Below are positions 11,001 to 24,300 of a DNA stretch of 64,000 bases, piece by piece (position 1 is the first letter of the stretch; each line of letters opens with the position of its first letter). The translations under genes were made by a program, and so were the position numbers. The notes under the pieces are model-generated. The model was given only the letters and a program-made list of their open reading frames with translations. It ran no database searches and was not told where the DNA came from. Location: NCBI GenBank assembly GCA_002633005.1, contig NMRA01000234.1, forward strand, positions 105,405-169,404, read 5' to 3'. Source of the stretch: Phoronis australis. Its lineage: Eukaryota; Phoronida; Phoronidae.

Positions 11001-12217
11001 AAAAGTGGTCTTAACGTGTTCCTTATTCCGATAAAAAGTGATTTTTGAACTTGCAAAGAGCTCACAGTTAGCTATTCCTTGCGACCTGAGGACTATTTCA
11101 AAAAAGATTTAAAATCTAAGTCAGAAATTTGATATTATGCTCCACACAACCATTACTGAAATCTCACTTGTGCAAAAGTACAAAGTCTCTGAGAACATAC
11201 ACACAACTGCTAGTTTCTGAGAAAAGTTTTAATAAATTATTTCTAGACTGAGATGTGCTCATAATTACATATCTAATCTTTCTTGTTAAGCGGGACAGGA
11301 AGATGAAATTTCTGTTTTAAGACTTAAATCACATGTTGAAACATCCCCAGAAATAAGAAATACAAAATTAACGAGCCAAGTTGTATACTCTTGCCTCGAG
11401 CAATAGCAACCTGTTCTTTTCAAGCCTAGAAATCACGCATATTTTGACTTGGAACAATTCAAGATGAATTTCGTAACAGCAAGTGGTCTAAATCAAAAAT
11501 TTGTGATGGAAGGCGGGCTTATAGTCATTTTAGAGAAAAAAGGAGGATCTTGACCCATTTCAGCTGACATCATGCAACATCGGGAAATGAATAACAGTCC
11601 CAACCTACTTCAGCTGGGTAAAGGTTTAATACTATTCTTTTTGAAAATATAGAAAACTAAAACAAATATTGGATATCAGTATACTTTTCACAAAACTACA
11701 GGCCATTTTTGGCCTTAGCCGCTTCTCTGGTGCTAACAACACAAGGAGAGAATTTACATTAAAATGGCTATAAACGCATTTTCCATCAAAAAAGTAATTT
11801 ATGATTTATACCACTTACTACTATAAAACTGATCCTACTTAATGAGATGTAGCTGCTTTAGGCAATACGTGTCCCAACATTCATCATCTTCAGGCAACAC
11901 CATGTTCCCCTCATATTTCCTACATCAATTCAGAACCTCTTAAGATGCTGAAGTTTTATCTTCATTTTCGTGAAACCTTGCACAGAACGGTTGTTGTCAG
12001 TGAATCTCAGTTTTAGCATTCACAAAGGCAGCTACATGTACAGTTCAGTGGTACGTAAGATGCAGCTGATACAAATATTGTAGACAAATATAGCATAGAT
12101 AAGCAACTTGACTCATATTACCAATTTCAAATCCCGGAAGTAATAACACTTAAAACTAAAATCTTCAATGCATATGCAAGCCTAACTTAGAAGGTAACTG
12201 TGCAACTTGTCAATGCT
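8097..12217. other. Intergenic region and 3'UTRs between convergent MCAT and syntrophin
   Basis: No coding sequence is recognised. A + strand AATAAA at 9285-9290 and an ATTAAA near 8816 could end MCAT. A - strand AATAAA (TTTATT at about 9176-9181) could end syntrophin, implying a long 3'UTR of about 3 kb, but other signals exist. Two tandem copies of a ~51-bp unit lie at 9428-9532. Confidence 0.55.
9428..9532. repeat. Two tandem copies of a ~51-bp unit
   Basis: Both copies contain AAAACA(C)CA, then AATACATCA(C/T)CAGTTCA and a small hairpin CAGTTCAxTTGAACTG, followed by a CTGT(T/A)C block. Confidence 0.7.
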
Positions 12218-12310
12218 TTATGCTAGAAGACCAAGTCTTGACACCTTAGCTGAGAGAAAGGTGTGAAGTATGAAGACAACTGGTTTGGGGCAGGCATGCA
12301 AATCCAACTC
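12218..12310 (-). CDS. SNTA1/SNTB1/SNTB2-like: Syntrophin exon 6 (C-terminal 30 residues)
   Basis: Preceded by CTTTTCAG on the - strand and in phase 0. It reads [18 protein letters not shown] and finishes [11 protein letters not shown] with TAA at 12220-12218. This is the most conserved signature of the family and fixes the gene's 3' end. Confidence 0.96.
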   Translation of the reverse strand, partial: ELDLHACPKPVVFILHTFLSAKVSRLGLLA

Positions 12311-15300
12311 CTGAAAAGAAGAAAATCAAGTTTACTAATTATTTAAAAGAATTGACAACAGGAGGAGCCACATCTAAGTTGAGCATTGAAAGATCTTCAA
12401 ATTATCATAAATTTTTAAAATAATCTTAACATAAACTTACACTCGTTATACACAACTTTCAGCATAAAATGGAACATTATTTTCACAGAGAAAGAGTAGA
12501 TTGAATCAATACAACCTGACGAAACATGGAATTGAAAAAAAAATGTACGAACAATTTGTAAATTAAAATTTAGATAAGCCATACATCACTCATTTGTTTA
12601 CGCATTTTTGCTGAACTAACCTTTGCTGCAAAAGACAAAAACGTGGATAAACAAGCGAAATGCTATTTCAAAAAGGAGCTTATCATAGCCGAAAACAAAA
12701 TGGCTGCATGTTCCTGGATTCCTCCTTCTCACGTTACCTGTTCCCCATCAGCACCAAAGTCCAGCCACAGTAACCGGTGTCCATCATCGGCGGACATACG
12801 CAGCTTCTCAAATGGAAACTGCCAGAGTACTTTAGGTGGCCCATCACCATCTGCCACTTTCTCAGCGAGTGTAAACCCGTTCTCATAGTTCAGTGTTAGT
12901 TTCACATCTGTACTATGCCATGTTGCAGCTGTGAACACGAAATAGTGAAAGGAGGACTATTTTCTTCACAAGACACTACGACAAAGTTATTCAAAAGAAA
13001 GTCAAGAAAGTTTTTTCACAAAAAATGTTGACTTTCCTCAAGCTAAGTGCAAAACCATGAAGGAAACTGTATGAAAAATAATAGTAATCCTGTCAAACCA
13101 GGATGAAAATTTTTGCTCTGGAATCACCAATTTTCATGAATTACGTAAGAGATAGAATTCGTTTCATAAGCAAAGATTTCTTGACACAAGTGCATGACTT
13201 AAGTCTTAGGTCTATGGAGTACAGTTCAAGCTCTAGTAAATATTGGCGCCAATCAACTGTGAGCCAATCATGGTAACATTTCACAGCAACAAATTTACAG
13301 CTGTAACATTCTGACCCACTGTGAACATGTGATGGCAATCTATTTCTACCATTAGTCATCAGGCTTAGATGTTTAGCCAGCTCTATGACAATCACCATTC
13401 AGATGGTTCTCAACACACAAAGCACAAGTTAGAGTAAATGATCTTTTTATAGAGGAAAGTACTCTGCTCTGAAGTCATCTTTTTTGAGATTAAGTTTTGC
13501 TATGCAATAAAATAATCTCAGAGTGACACAAAATAAACAGTAATTTTAGACAACAGATTTTGATAAAGAAATTTCTTATTTAACAGCAAAAAGAAAACAA
13601 AAATCAGTTTCTAACGCACGATTGGTGCACAATGCACCATAATTCATGATTCCTATTTTAAATATACGAGTTCAAGGAATACAGCTTGTGTTCACGGAAT
13701 ACAGCTTGTGTTCATAAAAAGTGAAAGATGTTACATGAGTATGCTCATGAGGGCATAAGATAAAAGAGAGGTACTAATCTACTAACCTGTGTGCACCTCT
13801 TTGACGGAGCTGGCCGCATTGTGAGCACCATTCACAAGGACATGTGACCATGTAGAGAGATCACGTTGAGTTTCTACACGGAACACATGAGCCTCAACAC
13901 CCTGGCGAGAACCAGTGCGTGTACCGAAGGTCAGGACCTCCACCATCTCGCTACTGGCCTTGTTTTGGTTTGTCTCTACTTTTGTGAAAGAAAATCTGAA
14001 ATGTTTTTATGTATATGGTTTCACATTACATAGATAGACTGGGTAGTCTACTTTTTGAAAGACAAAATTCTGACAAAATGGATATTCACAAAGACAAAAG
14101 CACCTATTTGAGTTTTGGTGTGGTTGGTAAACTGAGCATGGGTGCTTAAAAGTGAAAATTTGGAACTTTTGAGGGTGAATAGTAAGCTAAGTATAGGCGA
14201 TAACCTGGACAGGTGAGGTGCAACACCAAATCATTTTATAGCTACTATAAACCAGCCCTTTTTAAAGAAACTGTAATTTGACCATTCACAGTTATAAAGC
14301 AAGTCTCGACTCCTTGCGATAACAAAATATTTTTGTGCTTGGGAAGAGCGAACAGTTCTTTATTAAGGACTTGCCTGGTGCATAAAAGGGCCTCACCGAG
14401 TCAGGTCTCAAGTAACAACGAACAGTTCATCCCAAGTTCTGAGATCCAATTCTAATTTGAGAAAGGAGCAGAGACCAGTTTTATTCATAGACAGAAAGGG
14501 CTTCATAGCAGCTATAAAACAAGTGTCTTCCAATAGACAAAAATGAAAATCACAACTGATGCATTATGTTAAACCTGTAAATGCCTGTCCTTACTAGGCT
14601 TTTAGTAGTGATTGTGTGAAACCCCGAAGTCAAACAAACAGTCACATACCTTGTAGCAAGTAGTGGGTGGGACTGAAAGGGCGTGGTCCACTCCTCCTTT
14701 GTAGATGGCACACATTCAAACAGTAATATGTCTTTGCCTGTTACAACGGTGAACACAGGTTTCCAGGTGGGATTACCTTCTTCATTGTGCACCTGTAAGA
14801 CAACATACCAACCATGACTGATGACAAAGTGTACGAGTGACAGCGTATGAAAAAGACAGCGAAGAATGAAATTTACCTCAAAGTTGTGATATAAGCATGA
14901 AAATTATGAGACTAAAATGTGATAGAACAGTACCCCCATGGATGTTCACAACACAAGGATATCCGCAACACAATGATATCTGCAAAACAAGCCTTTTGTC
15001 TTGGCACCATATCAGCAAGGAGTGACTGCATGATATAAATAATGTCTCAAAACAAAAAAACAGACTTAGACTGTAAGTTTTGCAGGATACTCGGCACAGT
15101 GTTGGCTTTAATCAAATGTTTAGTACCGAGTCACCAAACATAAAAGGCTATCTAACAGTAACTTCACCAACTGTTTGGGAAAGGGAACACCTTAGCCTGC
15201 AATTGTCTTAGACTGTACTTTTAACCACATACATGTCATTACTATGCCATCCGAACTCCTAGTAATAGTTTTGTCACTACTCTTACGTAGCCAAGGAATC

Positions 15301-18300
15301 AGTTGCAACTTTGGACGGAATGAATTGAGACCAGACCTAAGCTGCATGAAACGCTGGACAGAAGCCCTCTGCAGTGTTACGTTCTCCACCTAGGGATCGA
15401 TTCACTGACAAAGCTCTTCACTGCAATAGGGCTGACTATGGTGTTAGAATACAACAGAATAAGTATATTTCTATATTGAAAATTAACATGCTAATGAAAA
15501 AATGCATTGCTGATATGCTTCCATTGAAACTTTTAGCCGACAATTTACACTCTTTAATTTTTCGTCGCACGAAATACTATATGCAAATAACAAAGCTACA
15601 CAGCAATCGAAGCACTTCTTTGTAACATACTGTTGCTCATGGTCTTACGAAGCACTACATAGCACTTAGTCTCCATCTAAAATTTTCCTCTCAGTTTTAT
15701 CACAATAAGTGAGCACGATTCTATCTGGTGTTTTTTGACATTGAAAATCCAAATACGCAAGAAAATTGAGATGCAATCGAAACATGAAGATCGGTTTAAG
15801 GAAATAAACTCTACGCAGAACCTGCTGTACAGAGCACAGTCATTCTACATTTTAAGTCTGCCTCAGTTACTCAGCCCGTTTCACGACCTCTTGTACTTCA
15901 TCAATAGATTCGTAAAATTCTTGCTGCCTTTTCTTTGGTACCCATTGATGAACAGATGGTTTAAGTAACTCCTTGAGCCACGGTGAAGAATTAATTAGTT
16001 TGCGAGTTGTGATGCTGGACAAAAGAGCACAGGAACACTTAACAACGGACTAGATATCGGAACTGACCTCGATTTAAAAACCGCTATCGTCTGGAGTTCC
16101 AACCAAATGGGAGGTTTATGTAATGTATGTACACATTCAATGCGGCCACCAATCATGTACTTAGTCATCACAGAGATTGTTCCCATACAATGGCCTCAGT
16201 GTTCATGTAACAGTAAAACATTAGAGGAAGAGGAGACACGGAAAAGTTGAGCAGCTTGACAACCTTCTGTCGTAGTCTCATAAAAGAATGACATTAACGA
16301 ATGGGAAGACTTAAAACACACAGTTCTCTAGAGAATATGTCATTAATCAAGTCTAGTATACAGATGCCATTTATTGTATGATCATCTAACTTGAAACTAT
16401 CCAATTACAGATAAACTAAATAAGGCAATCCCATGAGTGAGGTGATATCTATAACACTAAACAGAGTGAGCTTATCCAACATGTAAACTCAATCAGTTGA
16501 AGTGCTCTCATCACACCATTACCAGAGACAGTCCTCAAGATTACTGCCAGGAAGTCCAAAGTATAGTACAAAGTAACACAAGACTACAGTCACACAGTCC
16601 ATGGTAGAGGACACAGTAACACAAGACTACTGTCTGATAGTTCATGGTACAGTACAAGACAACACAAAGACTACAGTCTGACTGTCCATGGTAGAAGACA
16701 GAGTAACACAAGACTACTGTCAAACAGTCTGTGGTAGATGATAGGGTAACACCAGACTACAGTCAGACAGTCCATGGTAGTAGAAGACAGAGTAACACGA
16801 GACGACTATCGGACAGTCCGTGGTAGAGGGCACGGTAACACAAGACTAATACCAGACAATCCATGTTAGACGACAGGGCAACACAAGACTACAGTCAAAC
16901 AGTCCATGGTAGATGACCGTATAACACAAGACCACTGCCAGACAGTCCATGGTAGAAGACAGGGTAGCACAAGACTAGTCAGACAGTCCACGATAGAGGA
17001 CAGGGTAACACAATACTACTGTCAGACAGTCCATGGTAGAGGATAGAGTAACACAAGACTACTGTCAGATTGTCCATGGTAGTGGACAGGGAAACACAAG
17101 ACAACAGTCAGACAGTCCATGGTGGAGGACACAGTGCCACAAGACAACTGTCAACTGTCTATGGTAGAGGACACTATAACACTAGGCTACTGTCAGACAG
17201 TCCATGGTAGACTACAGGATAACACATGACAATTGTCAATAGTCCATGGCAGAGAACAGGCCAACACAAGGCTACTGTCAGGCAGTCCATGGTAGACTAC
17301 ATGATAACACATGACAATTGTCAACAGTCCGTGGCAGAGAACAGACCAACACAAGGCTACTGTCAGGCAGTTCATGGTAGACTACAGGATAACACATGAC
17401 AATTGTCAACAGTCCGTGGCAGAGAACAGACCAACACAAGGCTACTGTCAGGCAGTTCATGGTAGACTACAGGATAACACATGACAATTGTCAATAGTCC
17501 ATGGCAGAGAACAGACCAACACAAGACTACAGTTAGACAGTCCATGGTAGACTACAGGATAACACATGACAATTGCCAACAGTCCATGGCAGAGAACAGG
17601 CCAACACAAGGCTACTGTCAGGCAGTTCATGGTAGACTACAGGATAACACATGACAATTGTCAATAGTCCATGGCAGAGAACAGACCAACACAAGACTAC
17701 AGTTAGACAGTCCATGGTAGACTACAGGATAACACATGACAATTGCCAACAGTCCATGGCAGAGAACAGGCCAACACAAGGCTACTGTCAGGCAGTTCAT
17801 GATAGACTACAGGATAACACATGACAGACCAACACAAGGCTACAGTTAGACAGTCCATGGTAGACTACAGGATAACATATGACAATTGTCAACAGTCCAT
17901 GGCAGAGAACAGGCCAACACAAGGCTACTGTCAGGCAGTCCATGATAGACTACAGGATAACACATGACAATTGTCAACAGTCAATGGCAGAGAACAGGCC
18001 AACACAAGGCTACTGTCAGGCAGTCCATGATAGACTACAGGATAACACATGACAATTGTCAACAGTCAATGGCAGAGAACAGGCCAACACAAGGCTACTG
18101 TCAGGCAGTTCATGATAGACTACAGGATAACACATGACAGACCAACACAAGGCTACAGTTAGACAGTCCATGGTAGACTACAGGATAACATATGACAATT
18201 GTCAACAGTCCATGGCAGAGAACAGGCCAACACAAGGCTACAGTCAGACAGTTCATGGTAGACTACAGGATAACACATGACAATTCTCAACAGTCCATGG

Positions 18301-21300
18301 CAGAGAACAGGCCAACACAAGGCTATAATCAGGCAGTCCATGATAGACAACAGGATAACATATGACAATTGCCAACAGTCCATGGCAGAGAACAGGCCAA
18401 CACAAGGCTACTTTGAGGCAGTCCCTGCAACTCCCATGCTACTTTTGTATCCGTAACAATAAGGTTATGCAAAAAGAGGCTCCCTGTATTTAAGGGTCAT
18501 ATTCTGGGTGCTTTCCATGAAGCTCATTTCTTGCCAGTTTAGCAAGATCACACAAGATCTTCTTAGTGTTTCACAAGAAAGTTTACAACCCTACTACTGT
18601 AAATTAACACTGCGAAAACGCTGGGACATTTATGACAAAATGTTGAAATATGGTAAAAATACATATTTCCATAATGCAAGCTGATTTTTTCAATGCAATT
18701 AACTCCCCAAATAGGGCCTGAATTTGTGACAAATATTGTCTGCATTTACCTGTTCTGCCAACCATCCCATGTGATTTATTTCTTGTCCACCAGGGGATGC
18801 CACTAGTAGACTGTTGGCTTCACTTATTGCATACGATAACAAAAGGTTGACATTTGAGTGTACTGAGTTGAACCAGGCAGTGGCTTGCGACTCGTCAGCA
18901 CATCTTAAAATGCAGGAGTTCTTAGCATCAGGAGAGTGCAGTTCAAAAGTCCTTTTCTCTGGATCAGGCATTGTCAGGTTACGACACAGATAGCACATGC
19001 GAAGCGGAAGTGACCTCTGTTCAGTCCAGTTTCTGTTTTCGTCCGTTCCTGAATGGCCATTTTGATGAATCTTCTGTTGGCCCCATCCCAGCTCACTCAG
19101 ATTGGACGCCTTTCTGAAATAGGGCGTCACTTCGCGTAGATATTTCACTGCAAACAAAAATAACAACATTTACAAAACATTCAGATAAAAATAATAACCA
19201 GAATTGTCAATTTTCCATTTTGCAAAGAATGCTTGTTACATTTCAATATTAGGATGTTACTCAATGATGCAAATTTTAAGAAGTTACTCAAAGACAGCTG
19301 TGTATATGAATGCTACAAAATATGGACGGTCAACAATTTTCGGCTTGGCACCCAATATGAGAGACAAAGAAAATTTCATTATGTTATATTTTTAAAAAAA
19401 ATAACTTGTCATGAAATTTTACACTTTTTCTACCAAAGCAGGTTCAGGTTGACAAAGCAGTAACCAAATATTTGATAAATTTTATAACATTCTCAGAGAT
19501 GTAGTAAACATCTGAAAAATAGAGCAAATGCAATCTTAGCTATAATTCAGGAATTTAAGCCTTAAAAGTTTCATATTTTTTGTCCATACGTCAGATAAAA
19601 CAAAATTTCACACTTTCAAACTTTCACATTTTCGAAATTTTACAATTTCAAAATTTCACCATAATGTGTTCTTATCACCCTTTAGTATAACAAATTGAAG
19701 GATCTCTGTCTGATTCAACATATACATTGGTTACTTAGACACCAGGTGGAGTACTCGCAATCTACACTTCATGTACACCAAGGTCATTGCATAAATGGGA
19801 TACTCGCCCAAACCTCAGCATTATGAATTTATTAATGAATGATTACTAAAAATGATTGAAAGTATGGAGATACAAATTATGAACCTACTCCATGACTAAT
19901 TCAAACAGTTATCATTATATTAAATCACAAAATTTGCCTCATCCTATACACATACCAATAACATTTAAGCAGCATTCCATGTTATCAAGCACCCCTCTTG
20001 TTTTTCAAGCTCTACACTCACAAATCATATCTACTCCATTAGCAGACGGAATAATGATTAACAAACCGACAGAGATTGGAGGTCCTTTTTTTATCTCATC
20101 CTAATGAAGAGCTCGTTATGGCTGATATCACCATCAATGGGATCTGTTATAGCCATGCGCCTCCTGCCAGAAAATGGACACCATACAAGGTTTCCAAATC
20201 TAGCTAACACACAGCATTATTGTCTGGCCACAGTTCAGCAACTCTTTGACTCCAATTCGCAAGTCTCCCATGGCAGTGATATACAAGATGTCCCAAATGT
20301 CCCAGACACAAAGTAATGCCAATCATTGCAGAGACTTAGTTTCACTTAAAAACCATGTGATTTTTTACATGGTTCTCAGAATCCCAATAAAAACCAGAAC
20401 TTGCAGGCAGTAAGTTTGAATGACGCTTAATTCAATGCGTCTTGAATATTTTTAAGAAGAAAGTTGTGATGAGCACTGCTTTCCACCTATAACATTAGTG
20501 TAGTAACCAAAATCAACAGTGTCTTTTTGGCCGTAGCGGTATTTTTTCTCTATATATCTGTTAATGTTTAAAGTCTCTTTGCACAAGCTTTTTGTCAGCT
20601 CTATGACATGTCTCCTTACATAAGCTTATTGTTAGCTCTATGACATGTCTCCTAGTTACATAAGCTTATTGTCAGCTCTATGACATGTCTCCTTACATAA
20701 GCTTATTGTCAGCTCTATGACATGTCTCTCATTCTGCGAATCCTTTTGTTGTAGTAATTGACAATAACGCCCACATTTGATTATTCTGGTCTCATACTCC
20801 CATCACAGTTTATTTGTTGTTTAGAGGTTAGTGTTAGTTTACCTAGACTATTTTAATGTTATTAGATATGCCGTCTTTATGCTGTACACCTTGGTATTGC
20901 ATCACTTCATTCTGTACCAGTTTGTGATCATTTGTAGAGTCCACAATAAAGTTCTTGCTTAGTAATATACACATCTAAATGATTTTTGTGCCATATTTGT
21001 TGCATGGCATAGTGTCTGTCGTGTAGATGTAGAAGCTCAAATGAATGCAGGCAAGTCGTTGTAGGACAAATTGTTCTAGGATAACTAATAGATTGAACAC
21101 AACTTTAGTTTACAGTCCAAACCACTTTGTTCAATTGTCCTGCTGTGGATGTCATAAGGTACTTCATATGTTGTCATGTTAAGGGCGAAAACAAGAGATT
21201 CCACAGCAACAAAAGAAAAAAAGTCGATGTGAGAACAGGTTGGTCAGCAGCAACATGCAGTCACCTCTCAAACTAACTCAGGCATTCTGAACCATCAATT

Positions 21301-24300
21301 CTAGACAACGGATTCCTGCATAACACACAGGTCTGCTGTCAATTCCATGGTGTTAATGAGATCCAAAGTCGTCAATTATCATGAATGAGGTCATTGCCTT
21401 AAGCAAGAGGTAACTAGGAGAGGATGAACCCACCTCAAGACATTAACTGACACACATTACCTTCAGCTAGAGGCGGAAACCAGGATGTAATAAATACATC
21501 TCAAGCCATTACCTCCATTACCTAACATAAGCACAAAAACAGGAATAGGTCACAGTCCCGTTAACAGTAACAACCATAGCCCTCGGAAACGCGCCCAGAC
21601 CTTTCTCAGCAGTTCTTTCTTTGGAGTCCAGTCAACAGTAGGTACGGTAGTTATATCAAAACTCTGCATGAAGTCCGACTAAGGTTGAGACAGTTTTATT
21701 GGGCATCTACTTGAAGGCAATACTCAAAATTGAAGAAATGAAATTCCACGATGTAATACATAATGCACGAATGTGATGTATTAAAACCAGCTGACAAGTC
21801 GTGAGACAACATGACACACTATTTTCACCTAAGTCAAACACATAATCACAGAAAGTTTTACCCTGAAAATTTTCTAGAAAAAATATTCAAGCGATCACCA
21901 TCCACATGTTTTCACCAGCATGTCATTTCTAAAGAAGTTGAGATGTAACTGAAACTCAAGAGAATGCTGGATAGCCTGATCCAAATATCTGGTGTTGATG
22001 ATACGTCTAGTCACACCTTTGACCATTGACAAGTACAGTTGGGAGCAAGCTATATTTTGTCAAACTTGCAAAATATCAATTAACACAAAATAGGCAGGTA
22101 GTTGAAACTTGATGTTTATCTACTTTAATCAAAAGAATGATGTATTACTTTTAAATTCTACACTATTTATATCCAGATCTACCATGAGATGTTTTCAGCA
22201 ATTTTAGGGATTCACAAAAAAGTTCAATGCCTTTGAAAAATATAACAGATTATTATTTAAAATAACTTATTCTTATTAAAATGACATAGGCAAGAAGTTG
22301 ATGTTCGGGTCTCATAAGTGGGGTCTCTATATTAATTACGAGGCCCCGCTCAAAGGCGTCCGAAGAACGGGTGCCTACATTATTATAAAGGGCCAAGCTG
22401 CAGCACACAATAAAGGCCATTTTACTGAAAGCCAATACTGGGTCTTTTCATCACAAGTTTTTTGTGACATTTGAGAAAGGTATGTGCAAGTTGAATTTGT
22501 TCATACTGCAGTGCCTCAGTAGACGTCCACAATGCGGTGTCCCAGCAGATGTTCAATTGCAGTGCTTCACCAGATGTTCACATTGCAGTGCTTCAATGCG
22601 AGTTCACATTGCAGTGCTTTAGTATTTGTTCACATTGCGATACTTCAGCAGGTGTTCGTTCACATTACAGTGCTTCAATAGATGTTCACATTGCAGTGGT
22701 TTAGTACTTGTCCACATTGTGGTACTTCAGAAGATGTTAATTCACATTACAGTGCTTCAACAGATGTTCACATTGCAGTGCCTAAGCAGATGAGCAACTG
22801 TTATCTGGTCTGGCATGTGGTAACATTGGCCATTCACCAATGTGTGGGATTCACATAATGGGTCACATTCATACATTTTAAAAATGCAGTCTACAGTCTG
22901 GGCTTCCTGAGGATGTTGTTTCAAATTATTGGTGTTTACTCATTCTAAAACATCCTGTGACTCAACACATCTAAAAGTAATTATCTTTGAGGTTTAACTT
23001 TCTTACCATAAGTCCATAGGTGTAACATCCTTTACCTGACAGTAACGTTAAAACTTCTGAATCGTCATTTACTACCAGACTAAATGTGCTGTGGCAGAAA
23101 ATTTACTCAGAATCTTCAAGAAAGCATGAGCGCCAAAGTCGGAGTAATATTTTCCAAGGCATAAAGTACTGCCAAAGAAGGCATTTCCAGGCTTTATAGT
23201 AGAATGCAACAAATGAGACTTGAATTCTTATAATTTTCTGGGGGAGGCCCCCTACACCTCCTATGGTAAGTAGTACCCCTCCAGTACCCTTCCCCTGGTG
23301 ACTTCGTTGGACACTAGCCGAACCAATACGAAAATGCTTCCAACACGACAACATAAGATTAGTGAGAGTGGTAGAATTTAGTACTGTGTTGCATGTCAGT
23401 GTAAACACTTAATCGGAAGCAGTAGAAGACTTGTGGGTAACTAATCAATCAGCAAGTTATAATGAAAAATCAGTTTTGGCCTATCTTAACTGTTTTTTGA
23501 TGGAAATATTTTAACAGACCTTAACACCCATGTTCAGTTCTTAAAAATATATCGTGTACTGAATATACATCATTTTTAAATTTTACAAGCAGTGGTCATT
23601 CCAGAACTGACTTCCCAGAGTTTAACCACACCGTATCCAAAGTCGAAACAGTATTATATTGTATCGGACCCTCTGCGTGGGCACGGGAAAATCTCTGAAC
23701 AATGTCAGATTTCCCAACTTAAATTAATTACAAATCTGTTAGATCATCGATCTTTTGTCTTCGATCAATTTGTTTATTTAATAGCTTATAGTTTCATGCA
23801 TCTGAGGCAAAAAGCAGTTAGTCAACTGACTTACTTAACTTCTAATGAAGCAGATATCAAAAGTTACGTAGGTGTTATAATTACCAAGTTTAGACACAAA
23901 TAACTGTCGAAAACTGTTCAATTCATTGTCTGATAGAAATAGAATAGAACTTGAAAATGACGAAAACATTATTTGGTGCGGGTATGGTAATTCTTTAAGT
24001 ATTTAGCAAACAATATGATCGACACTAGAAGTGAAATTCTATTTTGTCTCACTTCTCCATACAAATAAAGATGACCAAAATTTAACCTATCATAGCATGG
24101 TTTGTACTCAGTGTAAGCGCGATAAAACAACATTTGGTAAAGTTTCCATTATTTGTAGCAAAGAAATGGACTTTTGAAAAATGGAAAATGACAATTTTGG
24201 CAATTATTTTTACACAAAATAAGTGGAGAATTATCGTAATTTATACGAAAAATTTAACAAGTATAATTTCGCTTGTCCGCCATATAGTGTCTTACCTTGA

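Noticed and set aside
17193-18383. Series of 60-74-aa minus-strand ORFs of similar sequence
   Set aside because: 85-bp higher-order minisatellite read in frame; not a gene family.
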